Of a stretch of DNA of 64,000 nt, positions 22,583 to 33,200 are shown in pieces (the stretch's first letter is position 1; each line of letters starts with the position of its first letter). The translations under genes and the position numbers were made by a program. The notes below the pieces were generated by a model. That model did no database searches, was not told the origin of the DNA, and saw only the letters and a program-made list of their open reading frames with translations. Source of the DNA: Aptenodytes patagonicus (taxonomy: Eukaryota > Chordata > Aves > Sphenisciformes > Spheniscidae); assembly GCF_965638725.1 (NCBI RefSeq), contig NC_134949.1, positions 15,436,951 through 15,500,950 of the forward strand, given 5' to 3'.

Positions 22583-24090
22583 ATGGACTACTACCTGTCC
22601 TTTTACTCATTTTCTCTTACATCCTCACTGAGTAAATGTTAATTTACCATATGCAAAGGAGAAAAGGTAGATTTGAAAATAAGACAGCTGTTACATGTCT
22701 GTTTTTAGAATCTCAAAACAATTCAGACACTCATCTTTACAAGATTTTAATCTCAGTCCTAGGTAGGGTTCATATTTTTGTGCTTTCTGGGTATGTCACA
22801 GATGGTAAGTGTGATATCGAGGCTCTCATTCAGCAATGGTATTTACTTGTCTAGACCTGTATCTGGAATCTGGGCCAGTGGATCTCGGAGGACTGGGCTT
22901 CACACGTAACACTCATGCGTAAGTTTTTGTAGAGAACTGTGAACCTTCACAGCAAATAGATTTAACATTTAGTTTGGGAAAAATGCTTTTCCTTTTGGGT
23001 AGAAAAAACACATAGTGGGGTGGAAATGTGGTCCATAACAAGGTACGAACCTTTAGGCCAACAGTCTTTTCCTGAAGAATCTGATGGGGCCTGAGACAGG
23101 ATTTCGTATCTTCTGTAGCTGCTTGATCCAGCCTCTGCGCTCTCCACCTTCCATACTGCAGCAGACAGAGCTTTCAGAAAAGTAAACAGTTTTACCTTGC
23201 AAGTGGCTGTACCGCAACCAGAGTAGCCTATTTGCAGAATGGAGACATCTTCTGGCAAGCCTCAATCTGGAAATGCTGGGGCCGCAGCAAAATTCGTTAA
23301 AAACCCAAGAAGCTTGTGTGTCTCTCCAAAGAGCCTAAAGGCTGTTCAGATGTGTAAGGGAGATCAAAAGAGAAAGGGGAAGGGAGGAACGCAGCTTTAA
23401 AGTTAATTTTATTGTGGAGTGGTGTAAAAAAGATGGTTCTTTGTTTGCCAGTTTTCAATTTATTAAAAAATTTATTTTAGAGGGAGGATGCCATGAAAAC
23501 TTTCTTATATAAAGATGTATCAGTTATTTAGGAAAAGCCTGAATTCTAAAGATAGGAAAAACCTGAGCTTGTGAGATGTAGGGTTAGACAGCCGATATTA
23601 TAATAAGCTGTCTAGTCACTTAATAGCTGAATCTCAACATTAATTTTCAGATTTTACCTGGAGGCATTTGTTCAAATAACTTTTGTAGTTTTAAACTGGG
23701 AAAATTATCTGTGAAGGGTTGGTTTGTTATGTGATTAAGCACAGGAGATTTTTAGTTAAATTCCATGGGATTGGTTTTTCTACTTTTTTTTTTAAGCTAA
23801 ACTTGCACAAATACGTATAAAAAGTAGTAATTTCCAATTTACACTGCAGAAGATACTGCACGTTTTTGAAAGTAACATCTTTCTTCAAATAGTGCCTACA
23901 GATGTCAATGACTTTACTAATAGGCAAAGTATTACTTCTTGGAAAAGCCAAATCCTAAACCACTGTGCCAATGACATCTACATACCGAGTGTGCTTTGAT
24001 GCGAAGTACAATTTCGGGGTGTGTGATTTTTTTTTTTTTTCTTTTTAATTGCGTTACCCTTGTAGACCTGTGGAAACAGTAATACCAGCA

Positions 24091-24103
24091 TTCCCTCTAG
24101 TGG
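24091..24103 (-). promoter_or_regulatory. CTCF-like motif
   Basis: The complement reads CCACTAGAGGGAA, matching the CTCF core up to the last C (A here). It lies 0.7 kb upstream of the HBP1 CpG island. Confidence 0.4.
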
Positions 24104-24709
24104 CCACTGACAGCATGTTTCATGGGACACAAAGCTTGCGGAGAACTCTAAATACGGAACCATTTCTATTTAAATTGTACTAGTTAACTTTTTTTTCCTT
24201 ATTTTCTCGCACAACTGTGTTAGAGTGCCTGAAAGTAAGAACTGTTGTAGATACCAAATTACAACAAAAGCTCAGATACAGGGTTTAGGACACATCCACA
24301 TGATTGGGATGATGTCAAAAACAGGACAAGGAAGAAATGCTTTTCTTAGCATTTATTAGCACAATTATTTCTGAATTGTGCATGTATTTGCTTTGTATCG
24401 GATCATGCATAGTAATGTATTTTACGATGAGGATTTGGCCTCAGGAGATCAGGAGTCCATTCTTACCTCTGCAATCTCCCAGAGTTACTGTGCAAGTGGG
24501 AAAATCTCACGGTACCTGTAGTCTCATTTCTCATCAGTAAAACAGAAGTAATGTTGTTGAATCAAACCAGGTTGTTGTTTTGGCAATAAATGCATGGGAA
24601 TGTCTGGGAGATGCCAACGGACTTGATAAACCTGCATGGATTTAAAAAAATTATTTTTTCCCCAGCAGCTTGCATTTCGGACCTAAGCCACCACCACGGT
24701 CTTTTTAAT

Positions 24710-24971
24710 GAAACGAAAATGAGGGAAGAGGCCGGAGCAGACACCGAGCACAGCTGCTGACTCATTCTCTGACCTTTAGCAACTTCCTTTGACCTCTGCG
24801 CGCCGCAGCCTTTATTTAGTGAAATGCGAGCGGGGCGCGTTTCGTCACAGCGTTTCCGAGCGCTAATTATTGGCGGTAAATCACGAAAGGCACCGGCCAC
24901 CCCTGGGGATTGTTACAGGCTGGCACCAACCCGGGGCCCAGTCACCGTTTCCACGCTGATGCCGTGAGTCA
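24710..24971 (+). promoter_or_regulatory. ISRE-like and AP-1-like motifs at the island edge
   Basis: GAAACGAAAA (24710-24719) fits the IRF element GAAANNGAAA. TGACTCA (24758-24764) and TGAGTCA (24965-24971, followed by GC as in MAF/NRF2 elements) fit AP-1. Motif matches only. Confidence 0.35.
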
Positions 24972-25299
24972 GCGCCCCACCGCCCCGCCGCGGAGGCCGC
25001 CGCCATTTCGGGGCCCGCGCCCGGCCCGGAGAAGCTGCGAGAGCGAGAAGGGCCCTCCCGCCGCAGCAGACCGGGGCGGCCTCTCCTCCGCTGCCTCCCC
25101 CGCGGCAGTACCAGGTCAGGCAGCGCCTCTCCGCGCCCGGGTTTGCTGCGGGGTGGGGGGCTCTGACTGGCGGCCCACCTCGCCGGCGCCCGACCCCGCG
25201 GCGCAGGCCCCTGCGGGTGGCTGCGGGCCGGGGCGGCCAGAGGCGCGGGTACACGTGTCCCTATGACTCTTGTTTACTATCAGCCGAGCGCCGCGCGGG

Positions 25300-25318
25300 G
25301 CATCCTGGGGGCTGTCGT
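25300..25318 (-). promoter_or_regulatory. ZNF143/SBS-type motif, reverse
   Basis: The complement reads ACGACAGCCCCCAGGATGC, close to the known ZNF143 (Staf) consensus ACTACAATTCCCAGAATGC. Confidence 0.5.
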
Positions 25319-25358
25319 CTTATCGCGTCGCAGTTGGCAGGCGGCGGCGGCGCCGAAG

Positions 25359-25378
25359 ACTACAGCTCCCAGACTGCC
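25359..25378 (+). promoter_or_regulatory. ZNF143/SBS-type motif, forward
   Basis: ACTACAGCTCCCAGACTGCC, a good match to the ACTACAnnTCCCAG core. It lies 40 bp from the reverse-facing copy at 25300-25318. Confidence 0.6.
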
Positions 25379-25399
25379 CCTCGGCGAGCCAGCGGTGGC

Positions 25400-25409
25400 A
25401 TTGGCCAAT
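25400..25409. promoter_or_regulatory. Palindromic CCAAT box
   Basis: ATTGGCCAAT reads as a CCAAT box (NF-Y site) on both strands, about 250 bp before the exon 1 donor. Confidence 0.55.
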
Positions 25410-25499
25410 CGGGCGCTGTCTGGGGGTGATTGATGTGCAGCGCGGTGCAATCTGCTGCGCAGGAGAGTCAAAACATGTCCGCCCTTCGGGCGGATTCCT

Positions 25500-25662
25500 G
25501 ATAGGCAGGTCAGGCAGCCAATACGAAGCGGCTGCGGCTTGAGCAACGTCGTCTTCGACCATTCGGCGACCGAGCACCGCCAGGCTCGGGCGGGGCTCCG
25601 TTGTGGGAGGAGGCGGGGGCGGGGGGGGAGCCGAGGGGAATTTGGTAATGGCGACGGGTTTG
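25500..25662 (+). other. HBP1: HBP1 exon 1 (start approximate)
   Basis: The donor GGTAAGTG begins at 25663 after ...GCGACGGGTTTG. The 5' edge is not visible; 25500 is a guess between the CCAAT box and the donor. It contains an ATG at 25648-25650 (G at -3 and G at +4) that is in frame with the main HBP1 frame if spliced to 30010. Confidence 0.55.
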
Positions 25663-26241
25663 GTAAGTGCTACAAAGTTTGGAGCTGCCGCTTTTGGGGG
25701 GCTGCGAGGCCGCGGCGGGGGACGGGCGGGGTCCGTCGGGCCGGAGGAGAGCGGCGGCGGCCATGGGCCGAGCCGAGGAGGCCGTTGAGTCCTGGCTTTT
25801 GGCGGCGGCGGGAGCCCGGACATTGTTTACTGGGCGCCTTCCCTCACCGGCCCGGCGGAGCCGCCACACTCCCGCACTGCTGGGCTAAAACCCGCGGGGT
25901 GCGCGGGGGCGCCGGCCCCCCTTGGGGCCCTTCAGCTGCGGCGCCAGACCGCGAAAGCAAGCGAAACAGGGCGGGCGTCCCCCCTTTTTTTCCCCGGGGA
26001 GCGCCCGCCCGCCCCGGTCTGTCAGAGCGAGGGCGCTCTGCCCCGCCGCGGGGAGCAGCGGCTGTTCGGGGAAGGGGGGGGGCGACTTCGAGCCGGGTGA
26101 GCCCCGCGCCGGCGGGGTTGGCGGCTCCGCTCGGGGACGGGCGGCGGGGCCTGGGGGCGCGCGGAGCGGGGGGGGGTGCCCCCACCGCCTCCCCCCCCGG
26201 GCGGGCCGAGCTGTTACGCAGTTCTGAATGAATGGGGCCTT

Positions 26242-26306
26242 GCGCGCATGCGCGCTGCCGGCAGAAGTTTATAAACAAGGGCAGCGTCCAGGCGGGGATC
26301 ACGTGA
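26242..26306 (+). promoter_or_regulatory. HBP1: Possible alternative promoter in HBP1 intron 1
   Basis: The 14-bp palindrome GCGCGCATGCGCGC (26242-26255, NRF1 type), TATAAA (26270-26275) and TCACGTGA (26299-26306, E-box for USF/TFE-type factors) lie within 65 bp. The arrangement suggests a start site near 26300; no transcript evidence. Confidence 0.4.
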
Positions 26307-26640
26307 CGGGAGTGTGTGTGGGCGGGGGGGGCCGGGCGGAGCGGGGCAGCGCGCTCCCGGGCGCGGTCTCGGCCCAGCTGCGGGCCCGGGGCCCGCCCCG
26401 CGGCGGGAGGGGGGAGGGGGCAATGGAAGAGGCTCTGGCGGGGGACGGGGCTCCCCTCGCCTGCCCGCGGCCGTCGGTCACATGCTGATGCGCGCTCACG
26501 CGCCTTTAGTTCTGCTGTGAATATCTTCCTTATGTAGTCAAAGTAATGTTTGTTCCGCGACGGGCCTTCGCGTGGTGTGGGGAGGGCGGTGCTTCCTCCG
26601 CGGCCCCCCTGGGGCGGGGGGAGACATCCGATGGAGTTGG

Positions 26641-29600
26641 GTAAAAGCTGCGGTTCGGCCCGTGTAACGCTAAAAGGCCGTCTTGGCAAAAACATCGTGA
26701 ATCATGTTCTGCGCCCCTCTGAGGCTGTGCTTCTGCAGCGTTTTTCTGGCACAGCTGTGCGAGTCGGGGATGTGGAGTGAGGATCCGTGATCAAAGCAGC
26801 TGTGCCAATAAAGGTCCCTGGTGTAGATCCAGTCTTGCCAGCATGTCGTGTTTTGCTTGGAGAAGCTGTTCTCCGTATTAAACTCCATCCGGTGAATTGC
26901 TGCAGGCATAGACGTTGCCCGAGACTTGGGTGGTAGGTTGGGGGAAGGAAGGCAAATAGCAGAAGGAAAACCACGGGAAGCATTTCCACCCAGGCATTCC
27001 TGCGCAGTGCGGTTTGGGTGGATGCTGCCCAGTTCCTGCTGAACCCCTTCTCAGCCACAGTCTTTATTTACTTCTGAATTTATTTTTGTGTCTCAAAAAT
27101 AGACATGGTTTAATTAATAAGCCCTTTGTTAATATTGCTGTTTGTTTTAGCATGACAAATTGACTTATTTTAAAGCACAAATTCATAAATAAATTCATGT
27201 AGTGTCTAAAGAAAATGGCAGTAATTATAGTCCTGTGAAGCATACTTCTAGAAAACATCAAAACGCAACAAGTTTTGAACATAAAGTTGAATTGAAAAAA
27301 AAAAAATCTTTACAAGCTAATTAATGATCATTCCCCTTACTGTTCCAAAAGATTGAAAGGCTGAGGACAAGAGAAGCACATGATGTCCAAAGCAGGCTTT
27401 AATCAAGCAGAATAAAAAATTGAAAAGTAAAGTTGGGCGCTTACTTTGTTTTTCTTTTTAATTCATTTGTTAGAGGATTTTTTGGCTTTTGTACACGGGT
27501 GGCTTTGGTTTAGAGAAATTCTTGTGACTTGGAAGAACAATTCATTTCTCAAACAAGTATCTTCCTTGTCAGACTAGCATGTTGTATCTGTACCTTATCT
27601 CTGACCTTTAGTGTGTTGGGATACCAGGACAGGTATTTTCAAATCTTGGCAGCTGGCAGGAAGGAAGGAGAAGGTAACGTTCCCGAAATAAGTTAGCTTG
27701 TTCATTTTGGCAGGAAAATGGGAAAGGAAGAGAGAAAAAAATAGAGGGAAAAACAAGGCAGAAGGAAGGAAAGGAAGGATGTAGACAAGCCAGAAAAACA
27801 AGGAGTGGCTTTTCAGAGTTGATTACTTGGAGACAATCATCAAGGTCCTGACCTGTACTACTGAGGTCTGATTTTTCTGTTCAGAAATGACTGAGCCTTC
27901 TGCTCTTGTGGTGTTCTGTAATTTTACTGTCCCTCATGGGTAACAGAGGAATAATTTGCATTAAAGATGCTTCTTAGAGGTGAAATATACACGCTATTGA
28001 TAGTTTATTTGATTGTATATTCTCATTTCTCTTACCTTCCCTCTCCACCTCCTTAAAATCAGAATTACGCTGTTGTGGCCTTTGTAGTAGTGCCATTTCA
28101 GTAGAATCAAACATCTTTTTATGTTTGGAATGCAAGTTTATGTAAGTTTTGCACGTATTTGAAAGATTAGGAGATGAGAAGGTTAGAAATTTTCCAGTAA
28201 AAAAAATTTACTGATTAGGTCAGGCCTCTTCTCATAGGGCCAGTATGTAATTCAAAGGGTTATGTCTGCACTATATTATGTACAGGACAAGCTGCAAAAT
28301 GAATGAAACAAATTCATAGAATGAGTAAAAACGTGGAATATTGTTAATGTTGGCTGTATACACACAATACCTTTTAACTGTTTATTAAAATAAAGCTGGT
28401 TTTTTTCGTAATTGTTAACAGATGGCTTTTTATGCATTATACTAAGGGAACTTTTAGGACGATAGGCTTACTGTTTCATATGAAAATATTAGACTTTTTA
28501 GCTATTGTTTGTATTTCTCTAATGTGGTGCATGATAGCTTACTTAGTTGACATGCATGTGGTAGGCTTTTCAGATTTTCTTTCTTACTGAGCTGTGTTTT
28601 CTGCTCTTTTGTGAGGGACTCACGATTACTTTTCCAATGACACTTCATTAAAGTACAAGGTAATCATGTTATGGTAGCTTTAATTCATCATTATCTGAAA
28701 AAAACCACTAGATAACCAAATTACTAAAGGCTGGATAACCTTGTTTTTCAGCTTTTAGAGGTAGTGGTTGTGTAGAATAATCACACAGTTCTCTGACTGC
28801 TGAAGATGATTTAAAATACTTCTTTTGGTATAAATGTATTGGGATTTGGGGAAATGAAACTGCAGTGAAATCTACTAGTAGAGGCTTCCCTTTCTTTCAG
28901 TTTACAACACAGTTAAGGATGTTAGCAGTCAAATGTGTTTGAGACTATACCTAGAGTTGAGATAGCAAGGGATGTGAAGGGCAGTGAAAAAGGCTTCTGT
29001 GGATACGCCAGTGGTGAAAGGGGGACTAGGGAAAACGTGGGCCTGATGCTAAATGGCGTAGGAGACCTCATGTCAAAAGACTGAGGACGACATCTTCTTT
29101 GCTTTAGTCGTTATTTGCAAGGCCTGTTTCCAGGTTCCTCGAGTCCCTGGGCCTAGCAACACGCGTCTGACAGAGCGAGGTACTTGTGTGTATACGGTAG
29201 AGGAAGAGCAAGTTAGGGGCAGGCCAGTTGTGTGAGCCAGCCATGCGCAAGTCAGTGAGACCAGGTGGGATGCGTCACAGGGAGCTGGCCAGTGTCATTG
29301 TGAGGATGGTCTCCAAAAGGCGGTGGATTTGGTGGCAGGAGGGCTCCCAATGACTGGAAAAAAAAGAAAACGTCACACCTGGCTTGAAGGAGGAGGATGT
29401 GGGGAAACTACAGGCTGGTCAGCCTAACCTTAGCCTTCAGGTGGATTGTGGAACAGAACCTCCTGACAGCCATGTCCTGGCTCTTACAAGGCAAGAAGGT
29501 GACTGGGAATAGCCAGGATGGATTAACCAAAGGCAAATCTTGTATGACCCGTCTGATTGCCTGCTGTGACGGGATGCGTGGCTCAGGGTACCAAGTGAAT

Positions 29601-30009
29601 GTTGTTTACCTTGGCTTGAGTGGTGGTTGAGGAGATGACCCCAGACTCTTGGAGACAGCGGGCACAGGCTGTGGCAAGGGAAGTTCAAATGGTGCGTAAG
29701 GAACAACTTGTTTACAGTAAGAGTGGTCACTGGAACAGGTTCCTGGGAAGTGTCAGGGAACCTCCATCCTTTGAGATACTAGAAACTCAAGTGGCCAGGG
29801 TCCCAGGCAGCCTCATCTGACTTCAGAGCTGGCTCTGCTTTCTGCAGGGATTGTACCAGATCATCTCTAGAGGTCCCTTTCAAGCTAAATTATGTTGTGA
29901 TTCTCAACAGATTATGGAGGATTTAGGGTTCTGGTAATGAAGTAGCCTGTCAGATGCAACTTAAAACAATTTATGTGTATACAAGTTTTTAACCTCTGTC
30001 TCTTTAAAG
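26641..30009 (+). other. HBP1: HBP1 intron 1, distal part
   Basis: AT-rich after the island. It contains a CR1 fragment (about 28960-29905); otherwise nothing recognised. It ends with a pyrimidine-rich tract and AG at 30008-30009. Confidence 0.75.
28960..29905 (+). mobile_element. Old CR1 LINE fragment
   Basis: Degraded CR1 ORF2 (contexts WGNYRLVSL, DGLTKGKSCMTRL) with frameshifts and stops. It starts near the endonuclease/RT linker (GGGCCTGATGCTAAATGG) and ends with a CR1 tail (CAGATCATCTCTAGAGGTCC). It is more decayed than the other copies, hence older. Edges are approximate. Confidence 0.8.
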
Positions 30010-30033
30010 TCAGATACTTTGGAGCATCCTAAC

Positions 30034-30202
30034 ATGGTGTGGGAAGTGAAGACAAATCAAATGCCTAATGCAGTTCAGAAACTCCTTCTGGTAGTGGACA
30101 AGAGAACTTCAGGGATGAATGAGTCACTGGAGTTGCTGAAGTGTAATGAAAACCTGCCCTCTTCTCCTGGATATGCATCCTGTGATGAACACATGGAACT
30201 TG
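30034..30202 (+). CDS. HBP1: HBP1 first coding exon (exon 2)
   Basis: The exon begins at 30010 after AG; ATG at 30034. It encodes the N-terminus through DEHMEL, including the LxCxE motif. Donor GT at 30203; one base (G) of a split Asp codon. Confidence 0.95.
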
Positions 30203-33200
30203 GTAAATAACATGACTTTTTCAGAAGGAGCCAAGTTCTGAAGTTTGTTGTATTTTTCGTATAGTGAAATTACTGGAATCTGACTGAATGAGATTACTGA
30301 TTTTTAACTTAAGTAGGGCAGGAAATGTGACAGTGAATTGTGACATCTGAAGGTCTTATTTTGCAGTCACTTTTCCCTTTAACCCATTTCCAGTTCTGAT
30401 ACACTGGCTTGTTGACTTAAATGTGTTCTTGAACTCAGAGCTACAAATTTCTGCTCTTAATCTCCAGAAGAGCTTTTTTTGGCACAAGAATAACAAACAG
30501 AAAGCTCAAGAGCTCCTCCTAAAGGGAAATTATGCTGCTTTAGATCAGCTGCAAATAGAGATTCTGGGCTAGAGGAACATAGAACTTCAGTTCTTATATA
30601 TTGGAGAAAAATAGCATGTACATTAGAAAGTATTGATATAATCAATGAAATATTAACACATTTAATTGAAGTCATGGAGTGATTAAGAATAACAGTGTTA
30701 CACGAAAGCATGTAACAGACTTTTGTTAACAAGCTGGGCTCTTTTCTGCTATCCTATATAACATGTGAAACGTGTAGATTATTGATAGGAATTCACCCCT
30801 ACCAGGCTGTATACCCAGCTTTCATGACTTCTGAGTTACTTAATTCCAGTTCCCTGGTGGAAACATGGAAAACTTTTAGCTTGTACAGCCCCTGATCTTG
30901 ATAATTTTTAGTGTCACACCTGCTAGGGCAGATTAATTTAGTTGCCTTTTGTTGAATGTTTTAGTATTTTAGTGAAGCATGTTGCTACTTTTGCATAATT
31001 CTGCAGTACAATTCCGTGTAAATTAGTCAGTCTAGTAAAAACTTTAAAACCAGAACTACATTTTTATCCGGTTACTTAATGTTTTTCTTAAATTGCTTGT
31101 ATGAATGTATAATAGACTAGAGATGTGATTATTTCTGTGGCCATTTTGTCAGTATTATGAATAGGGTTTGTGAAATGTTGGTAATAGTGATATGAGAAAA
31201 TAAAATTAGTTACTTCATTGTGGTTCTTTTTTGATTTTTACTTGCAAGGTTTGGTGTCAACTAGACTTTATCAATGGGTATAATTATGGTAATTTGTGCA
31301 TTTGTTTGTAGATGATCTTCCTGAACTACAGGCTGTGCAGACAGATTCTACCCCACCTGCACTTTTTCAGCTTGGTGCTGATGTTTCACACCAGGAATGT
31401 TCAAGGCCTTCATGGAACCAACATACCTCAAACAGCAATTCAGAAAGTACTTATTCTTGTGAGAATGGGGTGAACTGGTTGACAGAATTAGCAAATATAG
31501 CCACAAGTCCTCAGAGTCCTTTGATGCAGTGCTCTTTTTATAACAGGTACTCACATTCGTTTCAATTTTGAACTCTTAAGATTTGTGATATTATGTCTCC
31601 AGAAACATTTCCTTCACTCTTCACACCCTCTGACTTTGAACTGGAGCCCTATTTTTGATCTTCCTATATAGTAACTTTATTCTTCTGCAGAAGATTGCAC
31701 AGGACTCGTTTCAGAACCTGTTGCAAAAGCTGCTTAATTACCAGCCACGAATGAGGTAGGATGGTATAAGGACATTGCCTAACCACAGAAGGCTCAGAAA
31801 TCATGAGCATTTACCTCATGTGAAGCAGCAGATGAAAAATGAAGATGAATTTGTTATGTTAAATTCTTAATACTTTACTAGTGTGCTGACTTCAGATTTT
31901 TTTTAATAGCGCTAATTGGAAATTTAATGCAATATATTTTTTATTGATACTATTTCAGATTGGTGATCTGTAAATTCCATAAGACTGTGAGAAGCAGTGT
32001 GGGATCTTAGAAATTCCTGGGCTTCACCTTTTATTGTATGGCTTTGGTCTTAGGTTTATAATAAGAAAATTAAGTGCAGTACTGTTAACAGTAAGGCAGT
32101 TGGGATTTAATCCTTAGGACAGAGCAGATGTCTTTATGTACTCTAAGAATGGGGTATTCACTTCAAGATACTTGTAAAAACTTCAGCATTGTGACAAGGA
32201 GATGCTGATGTGAAGGTAGTACCATCGTTTGGGTGGTATATAGAAGCTATGCAGGAGTTACGCTAAATACTTCCTTTGCCTGGGCTTGCAGCCTTTAATC
32301 ATCCCGTTTTGAATATTGGTGTGTGGGAAGTTTATTTGGTATTCAGCTCATGCAAACAGAAATATTTGTTAAATAAAAGCATTTTAGAGTAATGGCAGCT
32401 AAGTCTTGTGTTGTCTTAATGTGAGATATTTTGAAATACATTTTTCTATTGTAGATCATCTCCTGTTCACATAATAGCTACAAGCAAAAGTTTACATTCC
32501 TATGCACGTCCTCCACCAGGATCCTCAAAAAATGATCCTAACTTCTCCAAGAATGATTTGGATGAAACACCAGTTAGACATGAAAGGGTGAGTTGTTCTG
32601 AAACATTTCTAAAATAAATAAAGATGCATGAGTAATGGGTTAAGCTTTTTGAAAAGAGAAACTAGTTTAAAAAAACCATGTTTTGGTCTAATACCATTTC
32701 TATTTAAGCTAGATTTTTTGTTACTTTTTTTTTTTACCCAACACAGTAGGCTTGTAGTGCTACATCACAGAGTCCACATTTTCGTGAAGAGATCACATTC
32801 TAAGGAGGCTCTGCTTCTCTTGTAGTTCCTTCTATGGCAAGCGTAAAAAAATTGTATTAACTTGTTTGCTGTCTAGAAAAGGAAATATGGAACCATCTCC
32901 TTTTAGACGCACAAAAGCTGTCAGTCCTGCTTCTCCCTTTCCTGCGTATTAATTTGTGTCTGAAGCTTGTCTGTTAAAGACACTGAGTTTTTCCAGTGAT
33001 TTATCTAGAACCAACTTGGCTCTACAGCTTTCCAGTAATTTGACCATAGAGTAATGTGTGCTTTGAGTGGTTCTGTGGATGACCAAAGAATGATAGCTTG
33101 TAAAATGCTTGCACCTAAGCATAAGATAATCCATAGGTCTGAAGTGAATCTCAGAGAATGAAACCCAAGAATTTCAGGATGGCACATTTTAAGAAAAGGA

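Larger units (their letters stand above)
17931..24700. other. Intergenic region between PRKAR2B and HBP1
   Basis: No intact gene is recognised. It holds a zinc-finger fragment (18856-18992), a TTTTG/GGTTT-rich tract, a T22 run and two CTCF-like motifs. Short open frames on both strands have no protein resemblance. Confidence 0.7.
24780..26640 (+). promoter_or_regulatory. HBP1: CpG-island promoter of HBP1
   Basis: A sharp change from AT-rich DNA to very GC- and CpG-rich sequence for about 1.8 kb, the only such island in the window. It contains G-runs, ZNF143-type, CCAAT, NRF1 and E-box motifs, and a first-exon donor (25663). It lies just upstream of HBP1 on the + strand. Long open frames on both strands here are a by-product of GC richness. 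No TATA box stands just upstream of the presumed first exon, as expected for a dispersed CpG-island start. Confidence 0.85.

Noticed and set aside
25539-26231. 230-codon open frame on the + strand in the GC-rich region
   Set aside because: Arg/Gly/Pro-rich composition typical of read-through of CpG-island DNA; overlapping open frames exist in other frames and on the other strand, and there is no domain resemblance.
25844-26695. 283-codon open frame on the - strand in the GC-rich region
   Set aside because: Same reason: low-complexity Pro/Arg/Ala translation of an island with stops depleted by GC content.
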